From Symbiodinium natans (lineage: Eukaryota > Sar > Dinophyceae > Suessiales > Symbiodiniaceae): DNA of 64,000 nucleotides. Position 1 is the stretch's first letter. Every line of letters starts with the position of its first letter. The position numbers and the translations under genes were made by a program. The stretch spans positions 86,131 to 150,130 of the forward strand of contig CAJNDS010000394.1 in assembly GCA_905221605.1 (NCBI GenBank). The letters run 5' to 3'. Below, piece by piece: positions 47,401 through 55,386 of the stretch. The notes beneath the pieces were generated by a model. The model ran no database searches, was not told the DNA's origin, and saw only the letters and a list, made by a program, of their open reading frames with translations.

Positions 47401-50400
47401 CTTCGAGGATCATTCAGATCTTCTCGGATAAAGTCCACGTCTTGGAACAAGCTGGCGTCGTCACTGTCATGATACTCATCGTCAAGACTCTTGGCTCTCG
47501 TCAAGCGGTGGATGCACACCAAGCTGGCCTCAGGACATATGACATCAGGTATGGCCGGTATGGCCAGCAACACGAGCAGGATTACACCAATAAGTACACC
47601 AGTAAGTAGCCAACCAGGAGCATTTCGGTCGCATCGTAGGCACTTCTGTTGCCTCGAGTTCCGGCATGTCACAGCCAGCTGGATTCACATCGAAAGGCTG
47701 CAGGCTCGATCATGCCAAGCGTCGCTTCTTCTGCGCCACTGTCGGGTCATCGTTCGAATGCTGCGCCAGCATGTCAGCCTGCACGATTCTCCATCGCGCA
47801 CATGCGGGATTAGCCCCAACTAACCCACCAAATACATAGCTCTTCATTAGGAAGAGATTTCACGGCAATTGTTGAAGGAAGAAAGTCGCGGCAGTGGCGG
47901 ACGCAGAAGCTGCGGGGGCAAGAGCCCAAATGACATCAGCTGAGGCACCTGATATCCTCCAAAGCTCTTCGTGCGGCTGCACAACGTTTTGCATGCCGAG
48001 CCCAGGTCATGGAGCCACTGGACTGTTGACTTCAGAGACGTCACCTGATCAGGGCTCATCCTCCGATACTCTGCGAAGCTACAGTAAGCATTCGTGCTGG
48101 AACCTAAACAGTCCTGCCTCTTGAAGTTCTATTTCCCAAACCCACGCCTCATAGTCCTGTCGACCCAACGTCCTTTCTGAGAAAGCCCCAAGACGCTGGT
48201 CCAGCGAAGCGCCGCCACCGATGCGGATGAGTCCGGATGACTGGTTCAGCCGCCTTTCAGCCTTGATCAGATCAATCAAAAACTCGTCAATGGCATGATT
48301 CTTGTAGCTGAGAACGAGGATAGGTGGAGTGCCGACGGATTCATCCACCTTGACCCAGAACTTGCGAACAATCATCAGCGCACGCACCATGACCACGCCA
48401 AGGTAAGACTTTCCTGTCCCAGGTGGTCCTTGAGTCAAGTGCACTGGGCTCTTCAGGCCATCGATGAAGCTCCGCAACTGTCCCTCGTCCAGGGTGGTTT
48501 CTTTCAGAAGCACCACCAAATCTTCGCACATCCTGCTGAGCAGATATGTGGCAAAGCATAGTGGCCTATTTCGCATCTAAAGCTCGTCTCAAGGCACTGC
48601 CGGACTAAAGCGCGAGCCACGTGAGGGCCAAGCAATGCCAAGCGGCTTCTCCGACAGAACAGGATCTCGGCGGACAGCCATGATTGGGAGCAAGTTGCTC
48701 TCTTCCACCATGGACTCCACCAAAAGGCGATAGTTGCTGAGATCTGCATCGGGATCCAGCAAGTTGCCAAGGTCTGGTCTGTGCCAAGAACAAAGATTCA
48801 GCAGAGCTCCATCCTCAGCATAGTGAAACAATGTGAGACACTTCGCTTGCTCCGGCACCCACTTGAGCACGCACGAGACTATGACGCGTGCACTGGCCTC
48901 AAATGGCATCTGCCCCTGCCTCTGCTTCTCAAGCGCCTTCGAGGCTGCGGGGCATAAGTCGTACCATATCGTACCATTCCTACCCTGACTATGCTTGACT
49001 ATGCTTCCTTGTGCTTTCTTTGATAAGTGTGACCATTCCCCTTTCCTGTCGTTGTGGTGATGCAGGTGTAACTCTGGGTTGCATTCAACATTCCAATACT
49101 CAGGGTCAGGCCTTCAAGACGGGAATGTACTCAGGGACGAAGGTCATGCAGTCGATAATGGCAGTGGAATCCCCCTCCGTGAATGCATCCTCCTCGAACC
49201 CGGCAATGGACGACACGTTCACGGCCAGATAGCCGTTCTCTCTGTTGCGAGCTTCGTCCTGGGGTTTTCCTCCATGAGGAGGGTGGTGGGAAACCTCTCC
49301 CCAGTAGATGCGATCGGATGACTTGAGCGCCGCACCTGGCAGGCGCATCTGACGGTAAGCTTCATCGAATGCTTGGCCCACATCGCATGAAGCCACAGAG
49401 TAGTTGGGGCCTAGCGCATGTGGGGCCTTTAGGCCACTGTGGCTTCAACAATGCGCACAGGCGCCTTGTTCTGTGAGCCTCACAAGAGCAACAAGGTTCG
49501 GGCTCTGCAAACGTCTCGTCGTTCGCCAGTGGATATTCATTTGCGGCGGACTGCGCGATTCCAGGTTCTCGAAGTACAGTCTGGCGTCAAGATGGTATCA
49601 AAGTCTCAAAGGCCGCATTCGACTACAAAGACCTTGCCCAAACTCCGCCTTCCATCAAATCCAACACGGCTCAGAACACAATCATAGACGTGGGTGGAGG
49701 CTCTTGGACCTCATCAGGGCTGTCTCACAAAAACACTTCTCGGCCCCACAAATGCCCCACCTTTACGACCCAGAAGTTGCTGCGTGTTGTCCGCAGCACA
49801 TTTCTTGCACATGCCCGAGTCGTGCTTGTTGTTGCTGCATGCCAAGACGACGGGCCGCGAACAGCCGCCTTTGATCCAAGAGAAAACCAAAAAGATGAGC
49901 CACGAAATCCGAAACAAGAACCGGGAACACCTAAACTGCCGCAGTGCCCTGCGTGCCGAGCGTAGCTTGAAAACACCGCACAACAATCTGCGACAAGTCG
50001 CGTGTCCGGCAGTGAAGACCCATGGGTTCAGGTATCGGCCAAAGAGTAGAGCCACAATCCTGCAAGCAGGACAAAAGCTTTGCAAATGGCAGTCGGAATC
50101 ACAACTTAGCTCAACATGAGTCGCGAAATGCCCAACCCAATCCTTGACCCAACATCGCGGGGAAATGGCAGCATTTCCGTCGCTGAAAGTCATGCCAACC
50201 ATCAGCTTTTCAATTGTGTCCATGTACTCTTCGCGCGTGGCCTCAGCAAAGTCAGCAAACCTGCACTTTGTGCCACTCGAACACAGAAATGATGCATTTG
50301 ATTGGCAAAAGAAAGTCCCAGACATAGACTCCACGCTGCTTGGACTTGGCAGTCTGCATCTTCGGAAGTGTTGCCGGGCAGAACATCTCGGGCCGGGAAA

Positions 50401-52486
50401 GCCATCCCACTGTGGCATGGCGCCAATTGCTGAAGATCTCCTTCCTGTCTTGCCCCTCTCTCTCCTGCAACGACAATTTCATCTTTCCGCGCTTGCCGCG
50501 CTTTCTGCTTTCCGTGCTTCCTGTGGTTTCGATGCTGCCGGTGCTTTCGATGCTTTCGGTGCTCTCGCGTGCTTTGACAACCCCAAACGCCGGCTCGAAA
50601 GCTCTCCTCAGCATTCTCTGCCGTGTTTCCAGCTGTCGGCTTCAGTTTGATGCACCAGGGCTTCTCAAGCTCGTCCATGATGTCCATAATCCTTTCAAAA
50701 CATTTCAAATCTCAAATCCACTTGGCATTCCAAAAATCCTCCACATCACACGCGTACAACTAAGGTGAATAGAATGCTGAAGAGAACAGTCTGTCCTTTT
50801 GTTGGCTTCCTTGTGGTCCTCTCACATTGACACACCCATGTCCAGAAAGCTTACAACAACGCGGTCTGCTCTCTCAGCATTTGGGTGATGAGACACGCCG
50901 TCATCCTTGTGACGGATCTGCAAGCAACCGCTTGCCTGGTGCTGGAGTCTGCGGGCTTTGGGGTTTCAATTTCGCATCAGCTATGGCTGCATTGCAGACA
51001 ACGCGTTCAATTGCTCAGAGGCCGCGGCATCTTCCAGAATGCTGAGCAGGGAATCCCTGACCTGACAATGGGGCTCAAGCTGAACAAGACTATAGCTCAG
51101 TACGAGTACATTGCCAAAAGTGCTCAGTCAGGCGGATGAGAGCGCACGCCAATATGGCTCCCACTGCTGACAACACTAGCTGATTATTCAATATTTGACC
51201 GGGACTGATTGCTGAAGAGGTGAGGGAGCCTGCCATCCCATAAGCTGCCTGGAATGCTCTGGGTCCCCTGTGCCTCATCCTGAGACACGTCCCACTCCAG
51301 CGTGAGCAGCTTTCTCACGGCATTGATGACCACCTTCCCAGGCACTTGAAAGCTAGCTTGAAGGGAGCGGGACAGGGCCTGCAAAGAGGGACCAGGCTGT
51401 TGCGAGAGAGCCAGAGAGCGAGGCAACATGAGGCAACTTTCGATTGAATCTCGACAGATGCGCCTCCACAGCAGCCACAGCATCTTCTGGCAAACCTGCA
51501 AGTTGTCCCGTGCTATCCAGAAGGTCTGGTCTGAAAAACAACTGCCCAAAAAATGGAAATCAGACGAATGAAATCACGACCAAGTCTGAGCGACCTCCCT
51601 TCTCCGCGTCGAGGAACCGCTTCACTGCCGCTTGGCCTCACACACACACACACACACACACAGACCGCGGCCCACTCGCAAAAAAGGTGGCTGCACGGCT
51701 GCATGCACAAAACTTCCTTGTCAGACACACAAAACCCCGACAGAGCTTGCACATTCCATCATGAGTTGCAGCCGGTGGTCACGCCCCTGCTGGGGGCGGC
51801 GGAGGAGAAGCCGATGGTGGAATCTTGCAAAGAATCATCACGAGGCTTTTCACCGCCTTCAAAGTTCATGCTCTCTCTACGGGTTCAATAGCACCAGCAC
51901 CTGAAACAACTACACGAGCTTGAGAAACAACAATGCCCTCCTCTGGCCGCAAATCGGCAGCAGCACCCCAGCATTGCTGCCACTGGTCTTTGCATTCAAG
52001 AATCTGTCGCGTCAACTGGTCACCTTTCAATCGGACGTCGAAAGAAGCTTTCATCTCTAACTCAGTTCTCGGTGCAGCTGTGCCACCCTTGCTTTGAGAG
52101 AGCTTTTGGATGAACCGTCGGCTGTCATCAGTGTTGCTGCTATTGTTGGAAGAAGCCCATCGTGAACTTGGAGCTGATCGGCTGTACCCATTGTAGCCGT
52201 AGCCACCGGTGTGTCCATTGTAGCCATTGTTGTAGCCATTCTTGTAGCCATTGTTGTAGCCGGAAGAACCTCGAACAACAGCACACATGCGAACCTGTGT
52301 GGCATGACTACGACTACAGCACGTCTCCTATTGGCCTCCACTCCCGGCCCCCTTGCTTGCGTAGCTTTTGCCTGCCGGGCAGAAACAACCCCTTCGGATC
52401 CGTGGCCAGCACACATTGCAGCTGATTTAGGCTGAGCTGCCTTTTGTACTTTTGCCCTTGTTTTTGCCCTTGCCCCCAGCGCCCAT
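30000..52486 (-). CDS. Giant multi-exon gene: ZNFX1/UPF1-type RNA helicase joined to three CbbX/SpoVK-like AAA+ modules
   Basis: Exon blocks over 22 kb, all on the minus strand and in a sensible N-to-C order, give this architecture: basic and Tyr/Asn/Gly-rich N-terminus; SF1 helicase with motifs I (GPPGTGKS), II (VVEEASE), III (GDHLQLQP), IV/V (LTPYKGQL, STVDRFQGDEAD) and VI (LLSRARLGMYILGN); NF-X1-like Cys/His fingers; a helical linker; three AAA+ modules, each with Walker A and an FIDEAY-type Walker B; and a coiled-coil tail. The helicase signature matches the ZNFX1/NFX1-type group. From memory, fungal proteins annotated as NFX1-type zinc finger helicases or stage V sporulation protein K combine similar parts, which supports one gene rather than two. 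No internal start or intergenic gap is obvious between finger and AAA blocks. A single-base frame break near 44.1 kb is noted separately. Probable role: RNA surveillance or silencing coupled to AAA+ remodelling (inference). Confidence 0.62.
30365..30620. repeat. Sharply AT-rich block with ATT trinucleotides
   Basis: About 250 bases dominated by ATT, TTG and ATA triplets, ending in a (TA)n and an ACACAC run. The composition contrasts strongly with the GC-rich surroundings. It lies within or just after the coiled-coil tail of the helicase-AAA gene and may mark a large intron or the gene's 3' end. Confidence 0.9.
32580..33905 (-). CDS. Helicase-AAA gene, AAA+ module 3 (CbbX/SpoVK-like)
   Basis: In order: FSPLDKLYRMDGI, GHFVFTGAPGTGKTTVARVM (Walker A), SGLNLTGEYVGQTKKKVEQ (pore-loop region), AAKGGVLFIDEAYELGKG (Walker B), VIIIAGYPGDINKMLDTNPG, SRFTHFFEFPDWTAADCVDL (arginine finger) and a GWGNARDVD sensor 2-like end near 32,690. 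It is the best conserved of the three modules. It suggests an active ring of ATPases, or an asymmetric ring like the multi-AAA proteins dynein and midasin (analogy only). Confidence 0.88.
34190..35660 (-). CDS. Helicase-AAA gene, AAA+ module 2 (CbbX/SpoVK-like)
   Basis: In order: RIKKTIDDLITICGTKYQ, NRMFLGNPGTGKTTCAKLY (Walker A), VVFKTAGDLGGSVVGEAQ (the pore-loop region between Walker A and B), AGKVLVIDEAYNLNDG (Walker B), DDIAVLLLGYEDQ, LREQNPGLARRFPPEQAF (arginine finger) and ESHFGNAGAVMNLVKAA (sensor 2-like). Introns of 50-300 bases separate the pieces. The module appears complete. Confidence 0.85.
35770..37175 (-). CDS. Helicase-AAA gene, AAA+ module 1 (CbbX/SpoVK-like)
   Basis: Exon pieces read LLSLTGLKKVKMTAISLY (the family's conserved start), FLGNPGTGKTTVARLL (Walker A), EALDGVIFIDEAYDLDP (Walker B), RGRLTCVLAGYEAD (sensor 1 region), YNSGLKSRFNEV (arginine finger region), GWSEEDPRLTDVVV, and AKKGFGNAREAI (sensor 2-like). 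Further helices run to about 35,780. All AAA+ residues needed for ATP binding and hydrolysis are visible. CbbX is a hexameric Rubisco remodeller in red-type plastids and bacteria, but the triple arrangement here fits the SpoVK-like eukaryotic cytosolic group better. Confidence 0.85.
37300..38250 (-). CDS. Helicase-AAA gene, helical linker before AAA module 1
   Basis: A large exon at about 37,870-38,250 reads GELTEAQERDLLQKLSFVNA, LLDLLMALEVYTADAEVAK and HLDKYLAELRRSARQPL. Two smaller ones follow: about 37,585-37,680 (ALQRFPDMESVLAISEKA) and about 37,310-37,430 (FFGSRGQDALRAKDAKLQDL). The region is almost entirely helical and could be a repeat scaffold of ARM/HEAT/TPR type, but no clear repeat period is visible by eye. 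Confidence 0.6.
38545..40160 (-). CDS. Helicase-AAA gene, linker between fingers and AAA region, part 1
   Basis: Exon-like blocks in order: about 39,870-40,160 (EMHPTELSLEINARFHGSKQ; WQRASFQEKLLPIFHVLEGA), about 39,000-39,100 (FEADELGPRRFVVWEPFALY), about 38,835-38,870 (VNKATLAKAGGIIVPSR) and about 38,550-38,615 (ERYVSFQKPDGKLVVGS). The pattern of short strands and helices suggests a folded domain I do not recognise. A (CAT)n tract (39,683-39,800) and a T/G homopolymer (39,130-39,186) interrupt it in introns. Confidence 0.55.
39130..39190. repeat. T-run followed by a long G-run
   Basis: A run of T followed by about 20 G, then GGGAGGGTGCGGGGGGG. On the coding (minus) strand this is a long C-run then A-run inside an intron. 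It can form G-quadruplex or triplex structures. A comparable G-run is at 2,090-2,105. Confidence 0.93.
39683..39805. repeat. (CAT/CAC)n microsatellite
   Basis: About 40 CAT or CAC triplets on the plus strand, intronic relative to the minus-strand gene. It gives an artificial poly-His ORF on the plus strand. Confidence 0.97.
40215..41590 (-). CDS. Helicase-AAA gene, last finger exons
   Basis: Blocks at about 41,500-41,590 (SLPRPAEALDELTEGCIDP), 41,165-41,285 (CGHKHKTACNLKSSALPPC, LCGHEIKRLG), 40,840-41,095 (IPCHAKAALQNWKPWAEQA) and 40,220-40,775. The last has LRCGHMATATCRKFQDYED, KCTEKRVTECWNAQACQSR, DCAETRKVCCDKAITWTC and ECPSCSGD. It ends in a helix before a linker. These are the densest Cys/His repeats of the array. 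A (CT)n microsatellite at 41,339-41,440 and a (CATA)n run near 40,780-40,817 lie in introns between them. Confidence 0.72.
40778..40818. repeat. (CATA)n microsatellite
   Basis: About ten CATA units with small changes, next to the end of a zinc-finger exon. Confidence 0.92.
41339..41440. repeat. (CT)n microsatellite
   Basis: CTCTGCCT repeats passing into pure CT dinucleotides on the plus strand, intronic in the helicase-AAA gene. On the minus strand it is GA-rich and yields an artificial Arg/Glu ORF. Confidence 0.97.
42100..43396 (-). CDS. Helicase-AAA gene, further Cys/His finger exons
   Basis: Three exon blocks. One at about 43,205-43,396 has YRCPVKVNVMLPCTHEKEMSC. One at about 42,715-42,920 has CEQMVDYVPACEHMTRVKC and FVCPMKLDVKLPRCSHAAK. 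One at about 42,110-42,350 has VCREKVTFVRSFPAV and CGHEEQVECGRAFDLAKLDS. All follow a C-x-H/C-G-H rhythm and repeat roughly every 30-40 residues. They continue the finger array started in the preceding exon. Confidence 0.7.
43504..44115 (-). CDS. Helicase-AAA gene, motifs V and VI and first NF-X1-like fingers
   Basis: Contains LSTVDRFQGDEADIVI (motif V), VNRMIVLLSRARLGMYILGN (motif VI with the R-A-R arginine finger), and a linker. Cys/His clusters follow: CCPQHPEST, LGFCGITCQVRLPCNHPCG, LKCHWPQEKHNKKC and CARHEADITC. These resemble NF-X1 zinc fingers, as in ZNFX1. NF-X1 fingers bind nucleic acid or act as RING-like modules in known relatives. Confidence 0.9.
   Translation of the reverse strand, partial: ERLLSRDDDTNQIRLSTVDRFQGDEADIVIASLVVDEYSRTPFVKLVNRMIVLLSRARLGMYILGNTGYFENSRQEIKHWQRTFTLLQEPPASTDNADKRVETFDKPRVGPKLPLCCPQHPESTFDAERAKELQLGFCGITCQVRLPCNHPCGLKCHWPQEKHNKKCVAMVASPCARHEADITCESVFANSSFDALAECDSLT
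44125..44545 (-). CDS. Helicase-AAA gene, second RecA lobe (motif IV region)
   Basis: Reads SMFERLIRA, then VLKVQRRMRSHICDL (the Q-R-R-M-R element that contacts phosphate) and SIVILTPYKGQLMLMRKIL. This is the standard start of lobe 2 in UPF1-like helicases. The frame is lost a few codons later near 44.1 kb, where the continuation is found in another frame without room for an intron. Confidence 0.85.
44686..45430 (-). CDS. Helicase-AAA gene, acidic linker and motifs II and III
   Basis: Begins with an acidic disordered stretch (SDDDVPQENEP, GISEDDSSSE) and continues into ELTPEQRWAACESLMARQR and a long helix. It then reads FAIVVEEASEVLEPLLFS (motif II, with E-E-A in place of D-E-A as usual in the ZNFX1 group) and MIGDHLQLQP (motif III). 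ATP hydrolysis residues are present. The next exon carries the second RecA lobe. Confidence 0.9.
45840..46760 (-). CDS. Helicase-AAA gene, Cys/His zinc-module insertion between helicase motifs I and II
   Basis: At least four exon-sized units each end in C-x2-H or a similar pair. They include CSMQVEDGSWCRKPILPG with CVEHAC; CYQCNEFALPGKDVCEKH; CRQPAIFGHMYCARHM; and CAGVNRKGKKCQSMAMPG with FCHAH. The last follows the pattern of small zinc modules found alone in many proteins (C-x-G-K-x-C followed by C-x2-H, DUF5763-like). Each unit sits in its own exon, which suggests exon duplication. A zinc-bearing insertion in the first RecA lobe could gate RNA or bind partners. Confidence 0.7.
47070..47640 (-). 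CDS. Helicase-AAA gene, exons after motif Ia
   Basis: Two exon-like blocks. The first, about 47,380-47,560, is acidic with DDEYHDSDDASLFQDVDF. The second, about 47,080-47,200, reads LAMFESCDAHLKLQGRW. They fall where ZNFX1-type helicases carry an insertion before motif II. The hydrophobic run at about 47,565-47,620 is probably intron, not a membrane segment. Confidence 0.5.
48079..48576 (-). CDS. Helicase-AAA gene, helicase motifs Q, I and Ia
   Basis: The exon reads a conserved LDEGQLRSFIDGL Q-motif region, then LTQGPPGTGKSYLGV (Walker A, motif I) and PILVLSYKNHAIDEFL (motif Ia). A basic segment ending in IRIGG follows. This string of motifs is the hallmark of the UPF1-like SF1B family, and the YKNHAIDEFL version is close to the ZNFX1/fungal NFX1-type helicase group. 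It should bind ATP and single-stranded RNA. Confidence 0.9.
   Translation of the reverse strand: MRNRPLCFATYLLSRMCEDLVVLLKETTLDEGQLRSFIDGLKSPVHLTQGPPGTGKSYLGVVMVRALMIVRKFWVKVDESVGTPPILVLSYKNHAIDEFLIDLIKAERRLNQSSGLIRIGGGASLDQRLGAFSERTLGRQDYEAWVWEIELQEAGLFRFQHECLL
48589..48950 (-). CDS. Helicase-AAA gene, segment before motif I
   Basis: Continuous coding with ARVIVSCVLKWVPEQAKC, LFHYAEDGALLNLC and LLVESMVEESNLLPIM. It sits directly before the exon carrying the Walker A motif, in the same orientation. It is probably the rest of the domain that packs on the first RecA-like lobe. Confidence 0.65.
49106..49396 (-). CDS. Helicase-AAA gene, pre-helicase domain
   Basis: The block contains SDRIYWGEV, then GYLAVNVSSIAGFEEDAF and a hydrophobic run to YIPVLKA. 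This matches the beta-rich domain 1B-like region that precedes motif I in ZNFX1-type helicases in position and style. Between the two clear parts lies a His/Pro/Gly-rich stretch that may be a small intron. Confidence 0.6.
   Translation of the reverse strand: MASCDVGQAFDEAYRQMRLPGAALKSSDRIYWGEVSHHPPHGGKPQDEARNRENGYLAVNVSSIAGFEEDAFTEGDSTAIIDCMTFVPEYIPVLKA
50160..50710 (-). CDS. Helicase-AAA gene, region with Glu/Ser/Thr repeat and helical exon
   Basis: Three exon-like pieces. One at about 50,597-50,710 contains FERIMDIMDELEKPW. One at about 50,470-50,590 carries a short repeat of ESTESI/ESTGSI type followed by a basic segment. One at about 50,170-50,290 reads FADFAEATREEYMDTIEKL. The first and last look folded; the middle repeat may lie partly in an intron. 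The order is consistent with a linker before the helicase. Confidence 0.5.
51250..51541 (-). CDS. Helicase-AAA gene, N-terminal helical exons with a 49-base intron
   Basis: Two coding segments in different frames, 51,428-51,541 (LLDSTGQLAGLPEDAVAAVE) and about 51,250-51,378 (KVVINAVRKLLTLEWD). They join cleanly if a GT-AG intron at 51,379-51,427 (49 bases) is removed. The pieces are amphipathic helices before the helicase core. I do not recognise a named domain. Confidence 0.58.
51637..51664. repeat. (CA)n microsatellite
   Basis: Twelve or more CA dinucleotides between N-terminal exons of the helicase-AAA gene. A shorter (CA)n run is at 25,150-25,170 and (CCCCA)n at 24,331-24,355. Confidence 0.95.
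51905..52269 (-). CDS. Helicase-AAA gene, N-terminal Tyr/Asn/Gly-rich exon
   Basis: After a TTCGAG acceptor-like site the frame reads repeated NNGY/NGY units, then a Ser/Asn-rich stretch. A folded-looking segment follows, with FIQKLSQSKG and LTRQILECKDQW. Repeats of Tyr-Asn-Gly resemble prion-like or condensate-forming regions of RNA-granule proteins. Vertebrate and worm ZNFX1 relatives localise to RNA granules, so this fits, but that link is inference. Confidence 0.65.
52430..52486 (-). CDS. Probable first exon of the helicase-AAA gene
   Basis: An ATG at 52,486 opens a short Gly/Lys-rich peptide (MGAGGKGKNKGKSTKG) of the type often found at RNA-binding protein termini. It sits just upstream, in the coding direction, of the Tyr/Asn/Gly-rich exon. 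It is short and low in complexity, so the start is only plausible. Confidence 0.4.
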
Positions 52487-52499
52487 GCTTCGCTCAGCA

Positions 52500-53220
52500 C
52501 GGCGCGCGAGGCAACAAATGCTACTGCTAGCTGGAACCCAAACGACAGTCATGCCATGATGTCCATGTGCAAGGATTTGGTCTTGTGGCCACACTTTGAC
52601 ATCGGAATTGCATGGCCATCCGAACATAAACATACACATCTCTTTAAACTGCTTCACACTAGGGCCGCTGGTCGGCGCTGGTTTTCCACGGAACACACCA
52701 CGAGAATGGGTTGCAGGATGACATCGGTCCCTGCTATATTCTCATGCTTGCATTCAAGATACATGAATACAACGATGTTGCGATTTGGCAATCAAAGCAA
52801 AAAGTGTAGCCATCCATTGTTTCGTTCACCAGCTGGTCATTTAAAGAATCACGTGCTTCACACCCAAAACACTACATGCAAGTTGCCTCAAAAAACTCAC
52901 CAGTTTAGGCAGCGTTTCGGTTTGTGATCGTCAGTTCATGCTGTTTCTATGCTTGCTGGGCAAACAAGATCCTTTGCTCAATGTGCTTTGCTGCGGCTTG
53001 AACTCCTTCACTGGGTTGTTACGGTAGCTGGTCCTTTTCAATCCTTAAGATTGAAAGTCATCCAAAATCTGCCCATCTAGCCTTCACAACCACATCCTCT
53101 GCCGTCTCTTGCGTATGTGGCACCTGCGATCCACCTGCACATGGCTACACACCCATGTAAAGATTTTCCAAAAAGCAAAAACCCTCTAGCACCTCATCTG
53201 CTTAAGACGTGTAACAAATA
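52500..53220. other. Stretch without convincing genes between the helicase-AAA start and the copia element
   Basis: Upstream of the first helicase exon on the coding strand. No motif-bearing ORF is seen. It should contain the trans-splicing acceptor and any promoter of the helicase-AAA gene, but dinoflagellate promoter motifs are too weak for me to point to one. Confidence 0.4.
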
Positions 53221-54873
53221 GATGCCAACTTCAAGATTGATCTCGCCTTTCAAATCGTTTTCTTATTGATTGTTTGCCACTGCCGTCTAGAACAACATGT
53301 CATATGAATATATAAAACTGCTCTTTTGAACAAACAGCACGAGACTGAACAAAACGAAGTGGCAATCTAGCTCTCGACGAGCCCCTCTCACCCCTTTCCA
53401 CTCGAAGAGTTGACCATGACCTGGTGCTTTTTGAAATGTCCACAGATTCGCCAGAAAAACTTTTCCCCCCGTGACATAGCTCCCACAAGCTGATGCAAAA
53501 TTTCTCATCCATCGAAAACCTGGGCAACCTATCTTTCTGATTCTATGTTCCCCCAGCTGCGTTCCTCTGAGTTTCCCGACCGCTTGCGCCGGTCCCTGCC
53601 GTTGAGCGGCGCCGCTTCATCTCGTCGTGGAAGCCTCGTAGCTGGTTCTGGTGGCCCGGGCGGGTGGTGCGCACTTTTGCATGGTCAAAAACGGGAGGTC
53701 TCAGGTCTAATCGGCAACCACAAAAAGTCTCATGATTTGTTTGATTACATTGGATGTCTTAGCCACGGTGGTCTACGGCAAGTCGACTTCCAGTAATCGA
53801 CTGCAGGAACATAATCGCACATCACATGTGACTTGACAAGACCTCCACCTGTCAGACTCCGCTGTAAAAAGATAGTGGAATCTGGAAACCTCCAATCGAT
53901 CCCACGACTGTCTTTCAAGATTTTCTTCCCTCGAAGACGATTCAGTTTTTTCGACGCCACTTCATTCCACTACTATTCCACTTCATTCCACTTCCCTCGT
54001 CCGCTGAGCTACGACTTCGATTCCTAGCTCTGACGCAATCGACTTCAACTAAGAGGTCGTGCCGGAGCACAAAATCAAGGGAGTCGACACCTGCCGCAGA
54101 AACGTTCTGCAGTTCTTGGGTCGCGTTGGATTTCCCTCAGCCTCAGGAGGTCCGAAACATTCTGCGACCTCCGACTTTTCCAGGAAAACTTTGGAACCCG
54201 TTCACGAATCATACACAAGGAACCGCCCCTAAAAACCGTACCATCATGAGTCTTTCAATGTCAGGTTCAGTATAACCACCACAAGACTCATGAACTTGCC
54301 CATGAATCCGCCCAAGTAAATTTTAACTGGGCTTTTCTTCATTCACTTCATTCTTTTCTTCTTCATTCTAATTCACTTTACGTTATTACCAGAATTACGG
54401 CGCGCTTATCATTGCCCATAATAATATTAACAAAGCATGTGAATGATATGAATGAAGAAGGAAGTGAACTAGCTTTTGGTATCTTCCCGTGCTCCTTTAC
54501 TAATACCAAGCGAAAGACTTCGAAAGGTTTTCTGGCAGGAAAAAGGCAACAAGGAGCTTACCTTTGCAATCTGTTGAGAGGAAAGCTCTGATGAAATCCA
54601 AAGAACCCTTACCCGGCAGGTCGGCAACCGCCCACAACTTGCAAAACGAACCACTGGACGGCAAGAAAGGTTTACAAACTGGTTCCATTTGAAACACGTA
54701 AGCCCCGCAAGCAAGCCCCCGCAAACAAGCCCCCGCAACTCTAAACCCTTAATTGCCACTTCAAAGCCGAACACTTCCTTAGCCTTGGAGCTCTTGCGTG
54801 AAAAAACGAAGGTCCCTCTGGTACCTTTTCCCTTGAAAGCACGAACCCTGACCTCTCACACAAGTGCGGACAG

Positions 54874-54886
54874 CTCTCTCTTTTTC
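54874..54886 (-). other. Candidate polypurine tract
   Basis: On the minus strand this is a 13-base all-purine run (GAAAAAGAGAGAG). TG, the usual first dinucleotide of an LTR, follows after one intervening base. It is about 1 kb after the pol stop. Other purine runs exist, for example minus strand near 55,750-55,765, so this is only one candidate for the plus-strand primer site. Confidence 0.25.
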
Positions 54887-54899
54887 ACAGTCAGAGCCA

Positions 54900-54911
54900 C
54901 TTGAGCCAAAA
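54900..54911 (-). other. 12-base match to the 3' end of the dinoflagellate spliced leader
   Basis: The minus strand reads TTTTGGCTCAAG, the last 12 bases of the 22-base spliced leader that dinoflagellates add to nuclear mRNAs. The bases before it do not match. It lies in the presumed 3' region of the copia element, 13 bases before the candidate polypurine tract. It could be a decayed relict leader or chance. Confidence 0.35.
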
Positions 54912-55386
54912 GTCACGAAGTGCACAAACTAAACGAATTCTCTCTTGTGAGCTTAAACTCAGCTTCAGAACGAAGTTCCTACACACTGCACACTCACTTT
55001 AAATAGCGTATTGGGCAAAAACACACTCGTATGATTTCCTTGGAAATCAACGAGGCATAAACCATCGAGGATGGGATCACACGGATTCCCAATCACTCCG
55101 AAGCAAAACAAACCTATACAAGCTGATCCAAAACATGACAAAAACATCAATGATCAGCCACAATCTTCCACCCCCCGCATTTTGCTGAGGGTTCATGTCA
55201 AAGATCTGAAGTCCAAGCCCAGCTCGGCACTTCAACACTAAGGGGATGCCCTGGCCACATTCCCTTGGTGCGTACTCGCCACCAAACGAAACAAACAACA
55301 CACCAGTCGATCTCTGACATCAAACTTAAAACTCATGCAAGATCCCACCATCAGGCAGGTTGTCCTGGGTCCACATCACTGGTAAC

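Noticed and set aside
47540-47625. A transmembrane helix in the helicase (hydrophobic run GVLIGVILLVLLAIPAIP)
   Set aside because: It sits between clear exons, would interrupt a soluble helicase and is best read as intron.
51353-51549. A frameshift in the N-terminal helicase exons
   Set aside because: A 49-base GT-AG intron (51,379-51,427) explains the change of frame.
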